Below are positions 1 through 7,939 of a stretch of 64,000 bases of DNA, piece by piece. The notes under the pieces were generated by a model. That model did no database searches. It was given only the letters and a program-made list of their open reading frames with translations, and had not been told where the DNA came from. The stretch comes from Psychrobacter sp. DAB_AL43B. Lineage in GTDB: Bacteria; Pseudomonadota; Gammaproteobacteria; Pseudomonadales; Moraxellaceae. Each line of letters opens with the position of its first letter. Within the stretch, counting starts at the first letter, position 1. The stretch lies in contig NZ_LT799838.1 of NCBI RefSeq assembly GCF_900168255.1, forward strand, positions 124,001-188,000, in the 5' to 3' direction. The position numbers and the translations under genes are program-made.

Positions 1-46
1 GAATCAGAAACAGATGAGTTTTTATTTGAATCAGGATTACTAATAT

Positions 47-1198
47 TTGAAGAATTGGCGTTCATATCGGTACAAGACAAGTCAAGAGAATAAGAACTCA
101 AGTATAGCAAATGATGAGGTTGCCTTACTAGCGGAGCGCTTAGAGTTTTTTATACCCAAGTTCATGGAACTCATGAAACCTTGGCAATGGCTGCTGGCAA
201 TCTTTTTTTGGTCGTTGTTTGTGGCGATAGTTGATCGCTACAGTGTGGCTAATGAAACGCAATTTATCATAAAGTTTATGGCTAGGTTTTTTCAAATCAG
301 CTTAACGCTGATACCTTCCTTTTATTTAATTGACTATCTGCGCCCTGTTTTTAAACGCCTGCGCATACCGACTGCCAGTATGTATGTTGTGCTAATCCTA
401 ACAACAAGCACATTAGTAACCCTCACGTTAGTTCTGCTACTCCTGATGAATTCTGGTTTGTTTGAGTACAGTCTTCAGGCATTTAGTTCAGCGCTTGTAT
501 TTAATATGGTGATTACAGCGGGATTCACCATCGCAGCGTTGTTGTTCTTTTTACGTCGCCATCGTGAGTTAAATGCACTCAAGCAATCGTTTGAGCAAAA
601 ATTGACTTCGCAAAACGATGTACTTAAAGCCCGTCTCGCGCCGCATTTCTTTTTTAATACTATTAATACCTTAATGTCACTCATTGAATCCAATCCATCT
701 CGCGCCGCTGATTTATTACAGCACGTTTCAGCATTATTTCGTGCCAGTTTTAATGGGGCGCGTGAGATTAGTTTTGAAGAAGAAGTTGCCCTTTGTGAGC
801 ATTACTTGGCCATCGAGTCTATTCGATTGGGAGATAAGCTGGTGATAATTTGGCAGCTACCCGATGAGGATGTGATGTATGACATGGTAATCACCGCCTT
901 GACCTTACAAAGCGTGATTGAAAAAATGCTACTCAATGTGGTTGAGATGACCACGGAAACCATTTATATCGATATTCAAGTTAGGTGGGTTCAGCATCGT
1001 GTTGTAATTACCATCCATGTACAGCTTCCCAAAAAGACATTAATGATTAACCATCATTTACGTCAGCATATGAATTTTTATATTCAAGCGGAGCGCTTAC
1101 GTGCATACTTTGGGCAAAGTAGCGATATCCAAAGCACGGTGACGACGAAACAAATTATCACTATTATTGATTATCCGCTGCAAGATGTCAGTTTATAA
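47..1198 (+). CDS. algZ: AlgZ/FimS-type sensor histidine kinase (LytS family), degenerate ATP domain
   Basis: Membrane sensor expected to pair with the AlgR-type regulator encoded next. Residues about 45-170 hold four to five hydrophobic segments. A His_kinase (LytS/AlgZ) box follows, with APHFFFNTINTL placing the presumed phospho-accepting His at about residue 200. The C-terminal half should be the HATPase domain, but the usual LxPLVENAxxHG N-box reads TALTLQSVIEKMLLN and no GxGxGLxN G-box is visible. ATP binding by this chain is therefore doubtful. AlgZ/FimS kinases are known to be unorthodox. The frame opens with TTG at 47, six bases after an in-frame stop at 41-43. No good ribosome site is seen, so the start is uncertain. 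A 338-bp gap separates it from algR. Confidence 0.75.
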   Translation: MKNWRSYRYKTSQENKNSSIANDEVALLAERLEFFIPKFMELMKPWQWLLAIFFWSLFVAIVDRYSVANETQFIIKFMARFFQISLTLIPSFYLIDYLRPVFKRLRIPTASMYVVLILTTSTLVTLTLVLLLLMNSGLFEYSLQAFSSALVFNMVITAGFTIAALLFFLRRHRELNALKQSFEQKLTSQNDVLKARLAPHFFFNTINTLMSLIESNPSRAADLLQHVSALFRASFNGAREISFEEEVALCEHYLAIESIRLGDKLVIIWQLPDEDVMYDMVITALTLQSVIEKMLLNVVEMTTETIYIDIQVRWVQHRVVITIHVQLPKKTLMINHHLRQHMNFYIQAERLRAYFGQSSDIQSTVTTKQIITIIDYPLQDVSL

Positions 1199-1536
1199 CC
1201 TTTACTTTTTTGATGGTGCATTACTCTCCCATTAACAGTGGCATATTTATTGCAATATCTATCACAATGTGACCATGATAATGGCTTAGTATTAACGAAT
1301 GTGCTCTGCTAATCTTTAAAGTTGAGTGATTAAATTTTAAAAAGTATCGCCAGACTTTTATATTATGGCAAATATAGGAACACTAAGGCCATATTAACGG
1401 CTTGCAAGCTCTAGCCGTTAGGTTTATAACTTAGATCAGGCGCTATTTTATGCTAAATGATAGGCGGTAAGTGCTAATATGTTATTGATGCTCTTAAAAT
1501 ATTTTCTAAGTATGCCCTTAAAAAAAAGGAGTTTGC
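1199..1536. other. non-coding gap algZ-algR with a small stem-loop
   Basis: No gene is seen in this 338-bp AT-rich gap. It contains an 8-bp stem, TAACGGCT at 1395-1402 with AGCCGTTA at 1413-1420, whose arm and loop overlap a 10-bp palindrome GCTTGCAAGC (1400-1409). There is no T tract, so it does not look like a terminator. The length suggests algR has its own promoter. Confidence 0.5.
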
Positions 1537-2274
1537 ATGCGGATTGTAGTTTGTGATGATGAGCCATTAGCCCGTGAGCGTTTGGTCAGGATTGTCCAAG
1601 AGTCAGGTCATGAGGTCGTTGCTCAAGCAAAAACGGGTATAGCAGCCATTATTGCCGTAAAAACTCAGCAGCCAGACATCATATTGCTAGATATTCGTAT
1701 GCCCGAGATGGATGGCGTAGAGTGTGCTCAAGAGCTTGCGAAGCTTGCACATCCACCAGCAATCATCTTTGTGACGGCTTATGATCATTATGCGATTGCT
1801 GCTTTAAAAGCCAATGCCATAGGTTATCTACTAAAACCTGCCAATAAAGATGAGCTATTAGAAGCGCTACAAAAAGCCACCAACCTAAATGCCGCGCAGT
1901 TAAATGAGATTCGTAAGCTTGAGAATCCAACAGCACGGCCGGTGCGCGAACATATTGCAGCACGTACCCATCGCGGTGTTGAGCTAATTAAACTCAAAGA
2001 TATTTACTATTTTACTGCCGACCAAAAATACGTCAAAGTCCGTCATAAGGATGGTATCGTTCTCATTGATGACACTCTAAAAGAGCTGGAGCAGGAGTTT
2101 GAAGAAAAACTGTTTCGTGTGCATCGAAACGCTATTATTAACATTAAGTATTTGGACTTTTTAGAAACTTTAGATGCTGGACAGTATCAATTGCATTTCA
2201 AAGGAATTGATGAAACATTAGCGGTCAGCCGTCGCCATCTACCCGCACTACGTGAAAAAATCCAAAACATATAA
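1537..2274 (+). CDS. algR: LytTR-family response regulator, AlgR-like
   Basis: Two-component response regulator of 245 residues. The receiver domain (about 1-120) shows the acidic pair CDDEP at 7-8, the phosphorylation site LLDIRMPEMDG with Asp52, the Thr in FVTAYD and the Lys in LLKPA. A LytTR DNA-binding domain follows (about 140-243), starting with the typical LIKLKDIYYFTADQKYV pattern. A strong ribosome site AAAAAAAGGAG sits seven bases before the ATG. In pseudomonads AlgR controls alginate, type IV pili and virulence genes. The targets here cannot be read from the sequence. It is followed by a hairpin terminator and hemC, the same algZ-algR-hemC order as in Pseudomonas. Confidence 0.92.
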   Translation: MRIVVCDDEPLARERLVRIVQESGHEVVAQAKTGIAAIIAVKTQQPDIILLDIRMPEMDGVECAQELAKLAHPPAIIFVTAYDHYAIAALKANAIGYLLKPANKDELLEALQKATNLNAAQLNEIRKLENPTARPVREHIAARTHRGVELIKLKDIYYFTADQKYVKVRHKDGIVLIDDTLKELEQEFEEKLFRVHRNAIINIKYLDFLETLDAGQYQLHFKGIDETLAVSRRHLPALREKIQNI

Positions 2275-2336
2275 GTTTCAAGGCTCTTCTTTTTCGAAGC
2301 TCTTATCTCTCGAAATAATCGCGCCATATCATCAAA

Positions 2337-2368
2337 CCCTTATTTATGCTTAAATAGGGGTATTTTTT
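2337..2368 (+). terminator. rho-independent terminator after algR
   Basis: Ten-bp stem CCCTTATTTA / TAAATAGGGG with one G-T wobble and loop TGCT, followed by TATTTTTTT. Confidence 0.75.
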
Positions 2369-2473
2369 TGCGTTATTATTTTCTATAAACCGTTTTTAGT
2401 ACCCATTTTGTGTGACAAATTAGCATTATTGTTGAGCACTGACATTCTAGTATCGAACTTATTGAGGCCTTTT

Positions 2474-3529
2474 ATGAGCACCATGAAGCAACCTGCTTTG
2501 ACTACCTTAAATATCGCCACGCGCCAAAGTCCATTGGCATTATGGCAAGCTGAGCATATTCGTGATCGGCTACTAGAGTTGTATCCTGAGATGACGATTA
2601 ATCTACTAAAAATTGTCACTAAAGGTGACAAGATTTTGGATACGCCACTGGCTAAAATTGGCGGTAAAGGTTTATTCGTCAAAGAGCTTGAGCAAGCATT
2701 ATATGAGAGGCAGGCAGATATTGCGGTGCATTCTCTAAAAGACGTGCCGATGGAGTTACCGGAAGGATTAATGCTGGGTGTTTATTGCAAACGTGCTTCG
2801 CCAACGGATGCCTTTGTTTCCAACACTTATAATAGTATCGATGAATTGCCACAAGGTGCGGTAGTCGGTACTGCAAGTTTGCGTCGTCAGTGTCAAATCA
2901 AAGCCTATCGTGCAGATTTGCAAATTAAAACTCTACGCGGCAATGTCGGTACGCGCCTAAGAAAGTTAGATGCGGGCGAGTATGATGCTATTATTTTAGC
3001 GACCAGTGGTCTACAGCGCATTGAGCTTGATGCGCGTATTCGCAGTGAATTGGATATCGATATTTGCTTGCCAGCTGTTGGGCAAGGTGCATTAGCGATT
3101 GAATGTCGTGAAGATGATGCTGAAGTATTAAAATTACTGGCACCACTCAATGATGACAAAGCCCGTATCCGCTTAATCGCTGAGCGCGCATTAAATCGAC
3201 ATCTGCAAGGTGGTTGCCAAGTACCGATTGCAGCTTATGCAGTATTACAAATGGCTGGGGCAACAGGTACCAGTAGTGACGATAATGGCAATAATCAAAA
3301 TGCTAATAGCCAAAATGGTAACAATGATGCTGGTGACACACTATGGCTTCGTGGTCGCGTCGGTCAAGAAGATGGTAGCGAGCTGCTTAAAGTTGAAAAG
3401 CGCCTGACGTTAACGGGCAGTCAAGCTGAGCAAGAAGCCCAAGCCAACCAGCTGGGTATCGAAGTTGCTGAGATGTTATTGGACGCTGGTGCTGGTGCTA
3501 TTTTATCAGCGATTTATCATCCTGAATAA
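2474..3529 (+). CDS. hemC: hydroxymethylbilane synthase (porphobilinogen deaminase)
   Basis: Polymerises four porphobilinogens into hydroxymethylbilane in tetrapyrrole synthesis in the cytosol. Visible signatures are the N-terminal [20 protein letters not shown], the catalytic-Asp region [13 protein letters not shown], the Arg-rich [10 protein letters not shown], and the dipyrromethane-cofactor Cys in [10 protein letters not shown] chose ATG 2474 because it has GAGG nearby and gives the usual N-terminus. An in-frame TTG 22 codons upstream is less likely. The C-terminal domain carries an unusual insert of about 25 residues rich in Asn, Asp, Ser and Gly (about 260-285) just after the cofactor-Cys segment. 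At about 351 residues it is longer than the usual 310-320. hemD follows closely. Confidence 0.96.
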   Translation: MSTMKQPALTTLNIATRQSPLALWQAEHIRDRLLELYPEMTINLLKIVTKGDKILDTPLAKIGGKGLFVKELEQALYERQADIAVHSLKDVPMELPEGLMLGVYCKRASPTDAFVSNTYNSIDELPQGAVVGTASLRRQCQIKAYRADLQIKTLRGNVGTRLRKLDAGEYDAIILATSGLQRIELDARIRSELDIDICLPAVGQGALAIECREDDAEVLKLLAPLNDDKARIRLIAERALNRHLQGGCQVPIAAYAVLQMAGATGTSSDDNGNNQNANSQNGNNDAGDTLWLRGRVGQEDGSELLKVEKRLTLTGSQAEQEAQANQLGIEVAEMLLDAGAGAILSAIYHPE

Positions 3530-3626
3530 TATCTAAACTGGATAACATTTAACCACCTCAATTATAGAGTGATCATTGTTTAGATTGCTCTATTATTATG
3601 CTAATTCCATCCGCTTTTTTTACGGT

Positions 3627-4637
3627 ATGTTTATGTCTTGGTCATCACCTAAGTCCACGGATTCAAATCAACCTATTGATAAGCCGTCATTGCTGGCGCA
3701 AGTTGTCATCAATACGCGCCCAGTAGAGCGTGCCGCACCGCTGACGCAACATCTACAAGCGGCTGGTATGTCAGTCATTGATATGCCGATGTTGACACTG
3801 CAACCGCGCCAAACCACAGACGACGATATGAGACTGATGCGCCAATGGCTAGAAGGTGAGTATCAAGCACTCGTCATCGTTAGTCCGACAGCGGCAGCCT
3901 CAGGTTTGGCTGCTTGGCAGTTGCTTGAGCGTGAACGTCAAGCTAAGGGCGTGACCAATAAAGACACGACTGATAAAGAAATACAGGGCATAGGCGGCAT
4001 AGAGGAAAACTTTGAGGTTTTAGCAGCGCCAAGCCATCTAATCGCTGTTGGTGAAGCGACTGCCGCGGTGTTAAATGAGGTAAAATTGCCTTCTGCCAGC
4101 TATCAGGTACTACAGCCTACCATTGCCAATAACGAAGGTATGCTGGCGATGCCTGAGATTGAGAGCCTGCAAGCAGGGGATAAGCTGCTGGTGTGGCGCG
4201 GTCTTGGTGGGCGACGATTATTGGTCGATACGCTACAGGCGCGTGGTGTTCATATCGATAGCATTGCTTGGTACGAGCGCACGATGCCTATCGATGCCAT
4301 CGCGCAGTATCAACAGTGGCTAGTACAATTCCTTGCGCAACAGTCTTTGCCGCAAACACTATCAGTAGAACAACCAAAGCCCATTGTTATTGTAAGTAGT
4401 GGTACAGCCTTTGAGCATTGGGAAAGTGTCGTTAAAGCAGTAGCGGAGCAGGGATTAAAATCAACATCAAATAAAGATATAACAGATAATGTAGCGCTTG
4501 AACTAGCAGATTTTGCCTATGTAGTATTGGGTGAACGTTTGGCCAATATGGTCGCTGAGCAGCAGTTAAGTTATTGGCGTGTGGAAGATTTAGCGCCAGC
4601 AACCATTCTCGCTGCTATTCATCCTACTTATTTATAA
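3627..4637 (+). CDS. hemD: uroporphyrinogen-III synthase
   Basis: Cyclises hydroxymethylbilane to uroporphyrinogen III. The fold's diagnostic points are the N-terminal VVINTRPVERAAPLTQHL, the central VVGEATAAVL-like VGEATAAVLNEV, LLVWRGLGGRRLLVDTL, and WYERTMPID. HemD proteins diverge strongly, so placement directly after hemC is important support. It is longer than usual (about 337 against 250) because of inserts near residues 105-125 and in the last third. The frame extends upstream to a TTG at 3576, but ATG 3627 or 3633 is likelier. No strong ribosome site is visible. The HemX-like gene follows 95 bases later. Confidence 0.85.
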   Translation: MFMSWSSPKSTDSNQPIDKPSLLAQVVINTRPVERAAPLTQHLQAAGMSVIDMPMLTLQPRQTTDDDMRLMRQWLEGEYQALVIVSPTAAASGLAAWQLLERERQAKGVTNKDTTDKEIQGIGGIEENFEVLAAPSHLIAVGEATAAVLNEVKLPSASYQVLQPTIANNEGMLAMPEIESLQAGDKLLVWRGLGGRRLLVDTLQARGVHIDSIAWYERTMPIDAIAQYQQWLVQFLAQQSLPQTLSVEQPKPIVIVSSGTAFEHWESVVKAVAEQGLKSTSNKDITDNVALELADFAYVVLGERLANMVAEQQLSYWRVEDLAPATILAAIHPTYL

Positions 4638-4732
4638 AGTTTAAATAGGGTGTTTTTTTTAACTACTGAAAACCCAAAGCGTTTACTGTACTTTATGCTC
4701 TTAAAATTATTAATCATGAACGGTGCTGCCTT

Positions 4733-5647
4733 ATGTCAATGAACTCTGAATCGTTATCGAAGGAGCCTTCTGCTATTCAGCAGCGCCGCCAAGCAAATAT
4801 GTTCTTGGTGCGGCTGCAGTGGGTGGTTATTTTGCTGCTGATTGCCGCATTGTTATGGCTATACATCAGTCAGCAGCGTTTTCAGCATAATATTAATGAG
4901 CGCTTGCAAAGTAATGAGCAAGTTGTCAACCGCTTAAACGAGATGGACGACCGCTTATTTGCCGTGAGTCAACAGACGTTGCCGACGCCTAGCACTGCCG
5001 CTAGTAGCCAAGCTCAAAACCAGTTGGATTTATTACGTATTCAAATTCAAGCTGCTGATAGATTGTTGGTAGACAATAACGACAGTGCAGCGATTGATTT
5101 GTTGCGCGGCCTACATTGGCAGCTGTCCCAAAGCAGTAATGAGATTGCCCCAGCGCTCACCATCGTCATTAAACAGAGCTTGCTAAAAGATATCGAACGC
5201 TTACAGGCAAGAAGCTCTCAGCCCAGTCCTTGGCAGCTACAAAATATAGCTATCCAAAATATTCAGGAGTTTTTGCACAGCTATGAGAGTGCTGTTAATT
5301 CTGATATAAACTTAACGAGCAGGCAGCTCACGATACACGAAGTCATTATGACATTGAATCTAGCGATTCAAGCCAGCAATATGCGCGAGCGCGAACAGCT
5401 GATTGCTTATCTGAGTCAAGCGCGAAAGCAGTTGCAAACGCTAGAGCCTAAAGATCTGGAATCAAAAGCATCAGTACCAAAAACAGCTGCCAGCACAAAA
5501 AAAGGCTCTCGCACGAATGACTTGCAAACCAAATCATCGCCTACTGATATCTCAGAAGTCATAGACTGGTTAGATCGGCTGATTGCTAATGCGCCAAAAC
5601 CAACGCCATTGTTGACCTCTCAGATTTTAAACAAGTCCCAACATTAA
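4733..5647 (+). CDS. HemX-like single-span membrane protein
   Basis: A 304-residue protein with a cytosolic N-terminal stretch (about 1-30), one strong transmembrane helix (about 31-50, WVVILLLIAALLWLYI), then a long helical, Gln-rich region with coiled-coil character. It ends in a Lys/Ser/Thr-rich linker and a short helix. This layout and the place directly after hemCD match the HemX family of enterobacteria and pseudomonads, whose biochemical role is not established. No methyltransferase motifs are visible, so the old HemX name as uroporphyrinogen methyltransferase is not supported here. It could stabilise or tether heme-pathway enzymes, which is inference only. Two close Met codons (4733 and 4739) are possible starts. 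Confidence 0.7.
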   Translation: MSMNSESLSKEPSAIQQRRQANMFLVRLQWVVILLLIAALLWLYISQQRFQHNINERLQSNEQVVNRLNEMDDRLFAVSQQTLPTPSTAASSQAQNQLDLLRIQIQAADRLLVDNNDSAAIDLLRGLHWQLSQSSNEIAPALTIVIKQSLLKDIERLQARSSQPSPWQLQNIAIQNIQEFLHSYESAVNSDINLTSRQLTIHEVIMTLNLAIQASNMREREQLIAYLSQARKQLQTLEPKDLESKASVPKTAASTKKGSRTNDLQTKSSPTDISEVIDWLDRLIANAPKPTPLLTSQILNKSQH

Positions 5648-5865
5648 TGATTTGATACTTTGATGATTTAATATATTGCTTAAAAAATTTATTAGTATAG
5701 TAGATTCATTTTAAAAACGATAAAGTGCTATTGGCTATAAATTTTTTGCAGCCTCTGTCACGCCTGCAAACAGCAAGCAAGAAAAAATTATAGCAATAGC
5801 ACGTTCTCACAATCGTATCGCTTTTATTTTGAACTGACTATATAAAAAACAAGAGACAGACAGTT
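5648..5865. repeat. long imperfect inverted repeat plus dispersed TTTTATTTTGAAYTGAC motif
   Basis: GTGCTATTG at 5725-5733 pairs with CAATAGCAC at 5794-5802. The stem continues inward through CTATAA/TTATAG and a T6/A6 run with single bulges, and an inner TTGCAG/CTGCAA stem (5746-5751 and 5764-5769) caps it. After this comes TTTTATTTTGAACTGAC (from 5822) and TATATAAAA. That downstream motif recurs near 40989 and 45762, with a weaker form near 42751. Confidence 0.6.
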
Positions 5866-6363
5866 ATGGATAGTTTGCATCAAACCACCAATTCAACGCC
5901 TGATATCTCAGCTAACCATGAACATGGCCCTGAAGAGCTGTCACATTATCCAATTATTCACCATCAGCCGATTCATTGGGGTGAGATGGATGCCTTTAAT
6001 CATTTAAATAATGTGGTGTATTATCGCTATGCTGAGTCAGCACGTATTGGCTATTTGCAAGCGTTAGGCATGTTTGATGGCAGCATGGTCACGGTATTGG
6101 CACAATCAAGCTGCCAGTATTTACGCCCAGTGACTTATCCTGATACGTTATTATTAGGCGTACGTTGTCAGCGTTTGGGCACAACCAGTATAGTTATAGA
6201 GTACAGCTATTATAGCAGTGCGCAATGTGCAGTCGTTGCTACTGCTGAGGCGGTAGTGGTACGTTTAGATAGTGAAGGCAAAGATAAATTACCGTGGACA
6301 ACTGAAGAGCGTGCACGGCTGCTGGCATTAGAAGCAACCGTTGGTCATACACCTAAATTATAA
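5866..6363 (+). CDS. acyl-CoA thioesterase of the 4HBT/FadM hotdog family
   Basis: A 165-residue hotdog-fold thioesterase expected to hydrolyse an acyl-CoA in the cytosol. The signature IHWGEMDAFNHLNNVVYYRYAE carries the catalytic Asp and the helix that follows it (about residues 38-60), as in YbgC/FadM-type enzymes. QSSCQYLRPVTYPDTL and the strand TSIVIEYSYYSS complete the fold. The N-terminal extension of about 30 residues is polar and not conserved in the family. The substrate cannot be predicted. The gene is a single transcription unit between a structured intergenic region and a bidirectional terminator. Confidence 0.82.
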   Translation: MDSLHQTTNSTPDISANHEHGPEELSHYPIIHHQPIHWGEMDAFNHLNNVVYYRYAESARIGYLQALGMFDGSMVTVLAQSSCQYLRPVTYPDTLLLGVRCQRLGTTSIVIEYSYYSSAQCAVVATAEAVVVRLDSEGKDKLPWTTEERARLLALEATVGHTPKL

Positions 6364-6404
6364 GTATTGTCTCGTTTTTTATATTTGAATATTTAGTAAA
6401 AAGT

Positions 6405-6440
6405 AAAAGGGCGCACTAACTTAAGTTAGTACGCCCTTTT
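6405..6440. terminator. bidirectional terminator between thioesterase gene and ribB
   Basis: Stem AAAAGGGCG / CGCCCTTTT with inner ACTAAC/GTTAGT and loop TTAA, separated by single C/A mismatches. T runs on either strand let it serve both convergent genes. Confidence 0.85.
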
Positions 6441-6494
6441 TATTAGCCAGTTTGACAGTAGTATTGGTTGCTTAAGTTGGTTTATTCAACCTTA

Positions 6495-7607
6495 TTAATC
6501 TTGCTTTGGTGCATGAATAAAGTCTACGACATTCAAATCAAAACCTGACAAAGCGTAAAACTTCATCGGTGATGACAATAGGCGCATATCACGAACCCCT
6601 AAGTGGCGTAAAATCTGCGCGCCAACACCAATGCTGCGATAAGGCTGCTGCGCAATGGTTGAAATAGATTCATTGGCAGACGCTTTATCCAATGCATCTC
6701 CCAAATCAATCGGTTGATGACTACCAATCCAGACCAGCACGCCGCGTTCTGAGGCATTAATTTCTTTTAGAGCAGATTGCACACTCCAACCGCTACGTCC
6801 GGTCGTGTCATTTTTGGCAGCAAACAAGTCACGTAGTGGGTGAAATCCATGGACGCGCACGGTGCTAACGCCTTGGCTTACATCACCTTTCACTAAAGCC
6901 AAATGGGTCTCGTCAGCACCAAACTCGCGAAAACGATGCAAAGTAAACGTCCCATATTCTGTCTCAAACGGATGTGACTCAATCTCTTCTACCGTTTGCT
7001 CATTGGCAATACGATAGTTAATTAAGTCAGCAATCGTACCTATTTTGATGTCATGTTCTTTTGCAAATATCTCAAGATCATCGCGGCGCGCCATCGTACC
7101 ATCAGCATTGATGATTTCAACAATAACGGCTGCAGGCTCTAGACCTGCCAGTCGAGCCAAATCACAACCCGCTTCGGTATGACCTGCACGGTGAAGAACG
7201 CCGCCATTTTGTGCCATAATTGGGAAAATATGCCCAGGCTGCACGATGTCAGCAGGTTTTGCGGCTGATGCAACGGCTGCTTGAATGGTACGAGCGCGAT
7301 CGGCAGCAGAAATACCAGTTGTCACCCCTTCAGCCGCTTCAATAGAAACGGTAAAGTTGGTACTAAACTTTGCCTCATTGCGGTCTGACATTAGCGGCAG
7401 CGCCAATTGCTGGCAGCGTGCTTGTGATAAGGTTAGACAAACCAAACCGCGTGCATGGGTAATCATGAAGTTAATATCATCAGGACGAACGTGGGTCGCT
7501 GCCATGATGATATCGCCTTCGTTTTCACGATCTTCATCATCCATCAAGATGACCATTTTTCCAGCACGAATGTCTTCGATAATCTCAGGAATCGTATTTA
7601 AACTCAT
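6495..7607 (-). CDS. ribB: 3,4-dihydroxy-2-butanone-4-phosphate synthase with degenerate GTP-cyclohydrolase-II domain (RibB-X)
   Basis: The N-terminal domain (about 1-205) is a complete DHBP synthase that makes the four-carbon unit of riboflavin from ribulose-5-phosphate. Visible motifs are the acidic loop DDEDRENEGD, the THARGLVCL segment, and GHTEAGCDLARLAG. The C-terminal domain (about 205-370) aligns in outline with GTP cyclohydrolase II (HRFREFG, VKGDVSQGVSTVRVHGFHPL). It lacks the Cys-x10-Cys-x-Cys zinc site expected around LRDLFAAK, and the catalytic region is remodelled, so it should not hydrolyse GTP. This form is known as RibBX in other proteobacteria. ATG 7607 is preferred over an in-frame TTG at 7619. 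It is convergent with the thioesterase gene. Confidence 0.92.
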   Translation of the reverse strand: MSLNTIPEIIEDIRAGKMVILMDDEDRENEGDIIMAATHVRPDDINFMITHARGLVCLTLSQARCQQLALPLMSDRNEAKFSTNFTVSIEAAEGVTTGISAADRARTIQAAVASAAKPADIVQPGHIFPIMAQNGGVLHRAGHTEAGCDLARLAGLEPAAVIVEIINADGTMARRDDLEIFAKEHDIKIGTIADLINYRIANEQTVEEIESHPFETEYGTFTLHRFREFGADETHLALVKGDVSQGVSTVRVHGFHPLRDLFAAKNDTTGRSGWSVQSALKEINASERGVLVWIGSHQPIDLGDALDKASANESISTIAQQPYRSIGVGAQILRHLGVRDMRLLSSPMKFYALSGFDLNVVDFIHAPKQD

Positions 7608-7939
7608 AGGAAGTCTCAATCTTTTATTATTTATAGATAGGCGTGATTGGTGATATAAGGCGTTATCTGCTTATTGTAGCAGTAGATTGGTCAAAGCGCT
7701 GTTGTGCTAAAGCAAAGCGCGCTGCAGTCAGAGTAAACCGCCATAAAAATGACTCTTTCAATTAGCTTCTATATATCATTATGAGGTCATTTTAACGCTT
7801 TTCACCCCAACGTGCTGCTTCATCTTCCTACTATCTCAATTAGTATGTCAAAAATAGCGATAAGTATTATTAATGATAAATACTATTATCTTTGAATAAT
7901 GGTTTTGAGAGCAGTCATTTTAAGAAATTCTTCAAATAA
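7608..7939. other. non-coding gap between rarA and ribB
   Basis: About 330 bp read on the minus strand as the ribB leader. I looked for an FMN riboswitch here. A GGGGTGAAAA stretch is present, but the conserved ACCGGCGGT and the later P-helices are not. Nothing else is recognised. Confidence 0.45.

Noticed and set aside
2408..2473. TTG-initiated 22-residue extension of HemC
   Set aside because: No ribosome site and no family counterpart; ATG 2474 fits.
7608..7939. FMN riboswitch in the ribB leader
   Set aside because: Only a short GGGGTGAAA-like piece is present on the minus strand. The conserved ACCGGCGGT and the other helices are missing.
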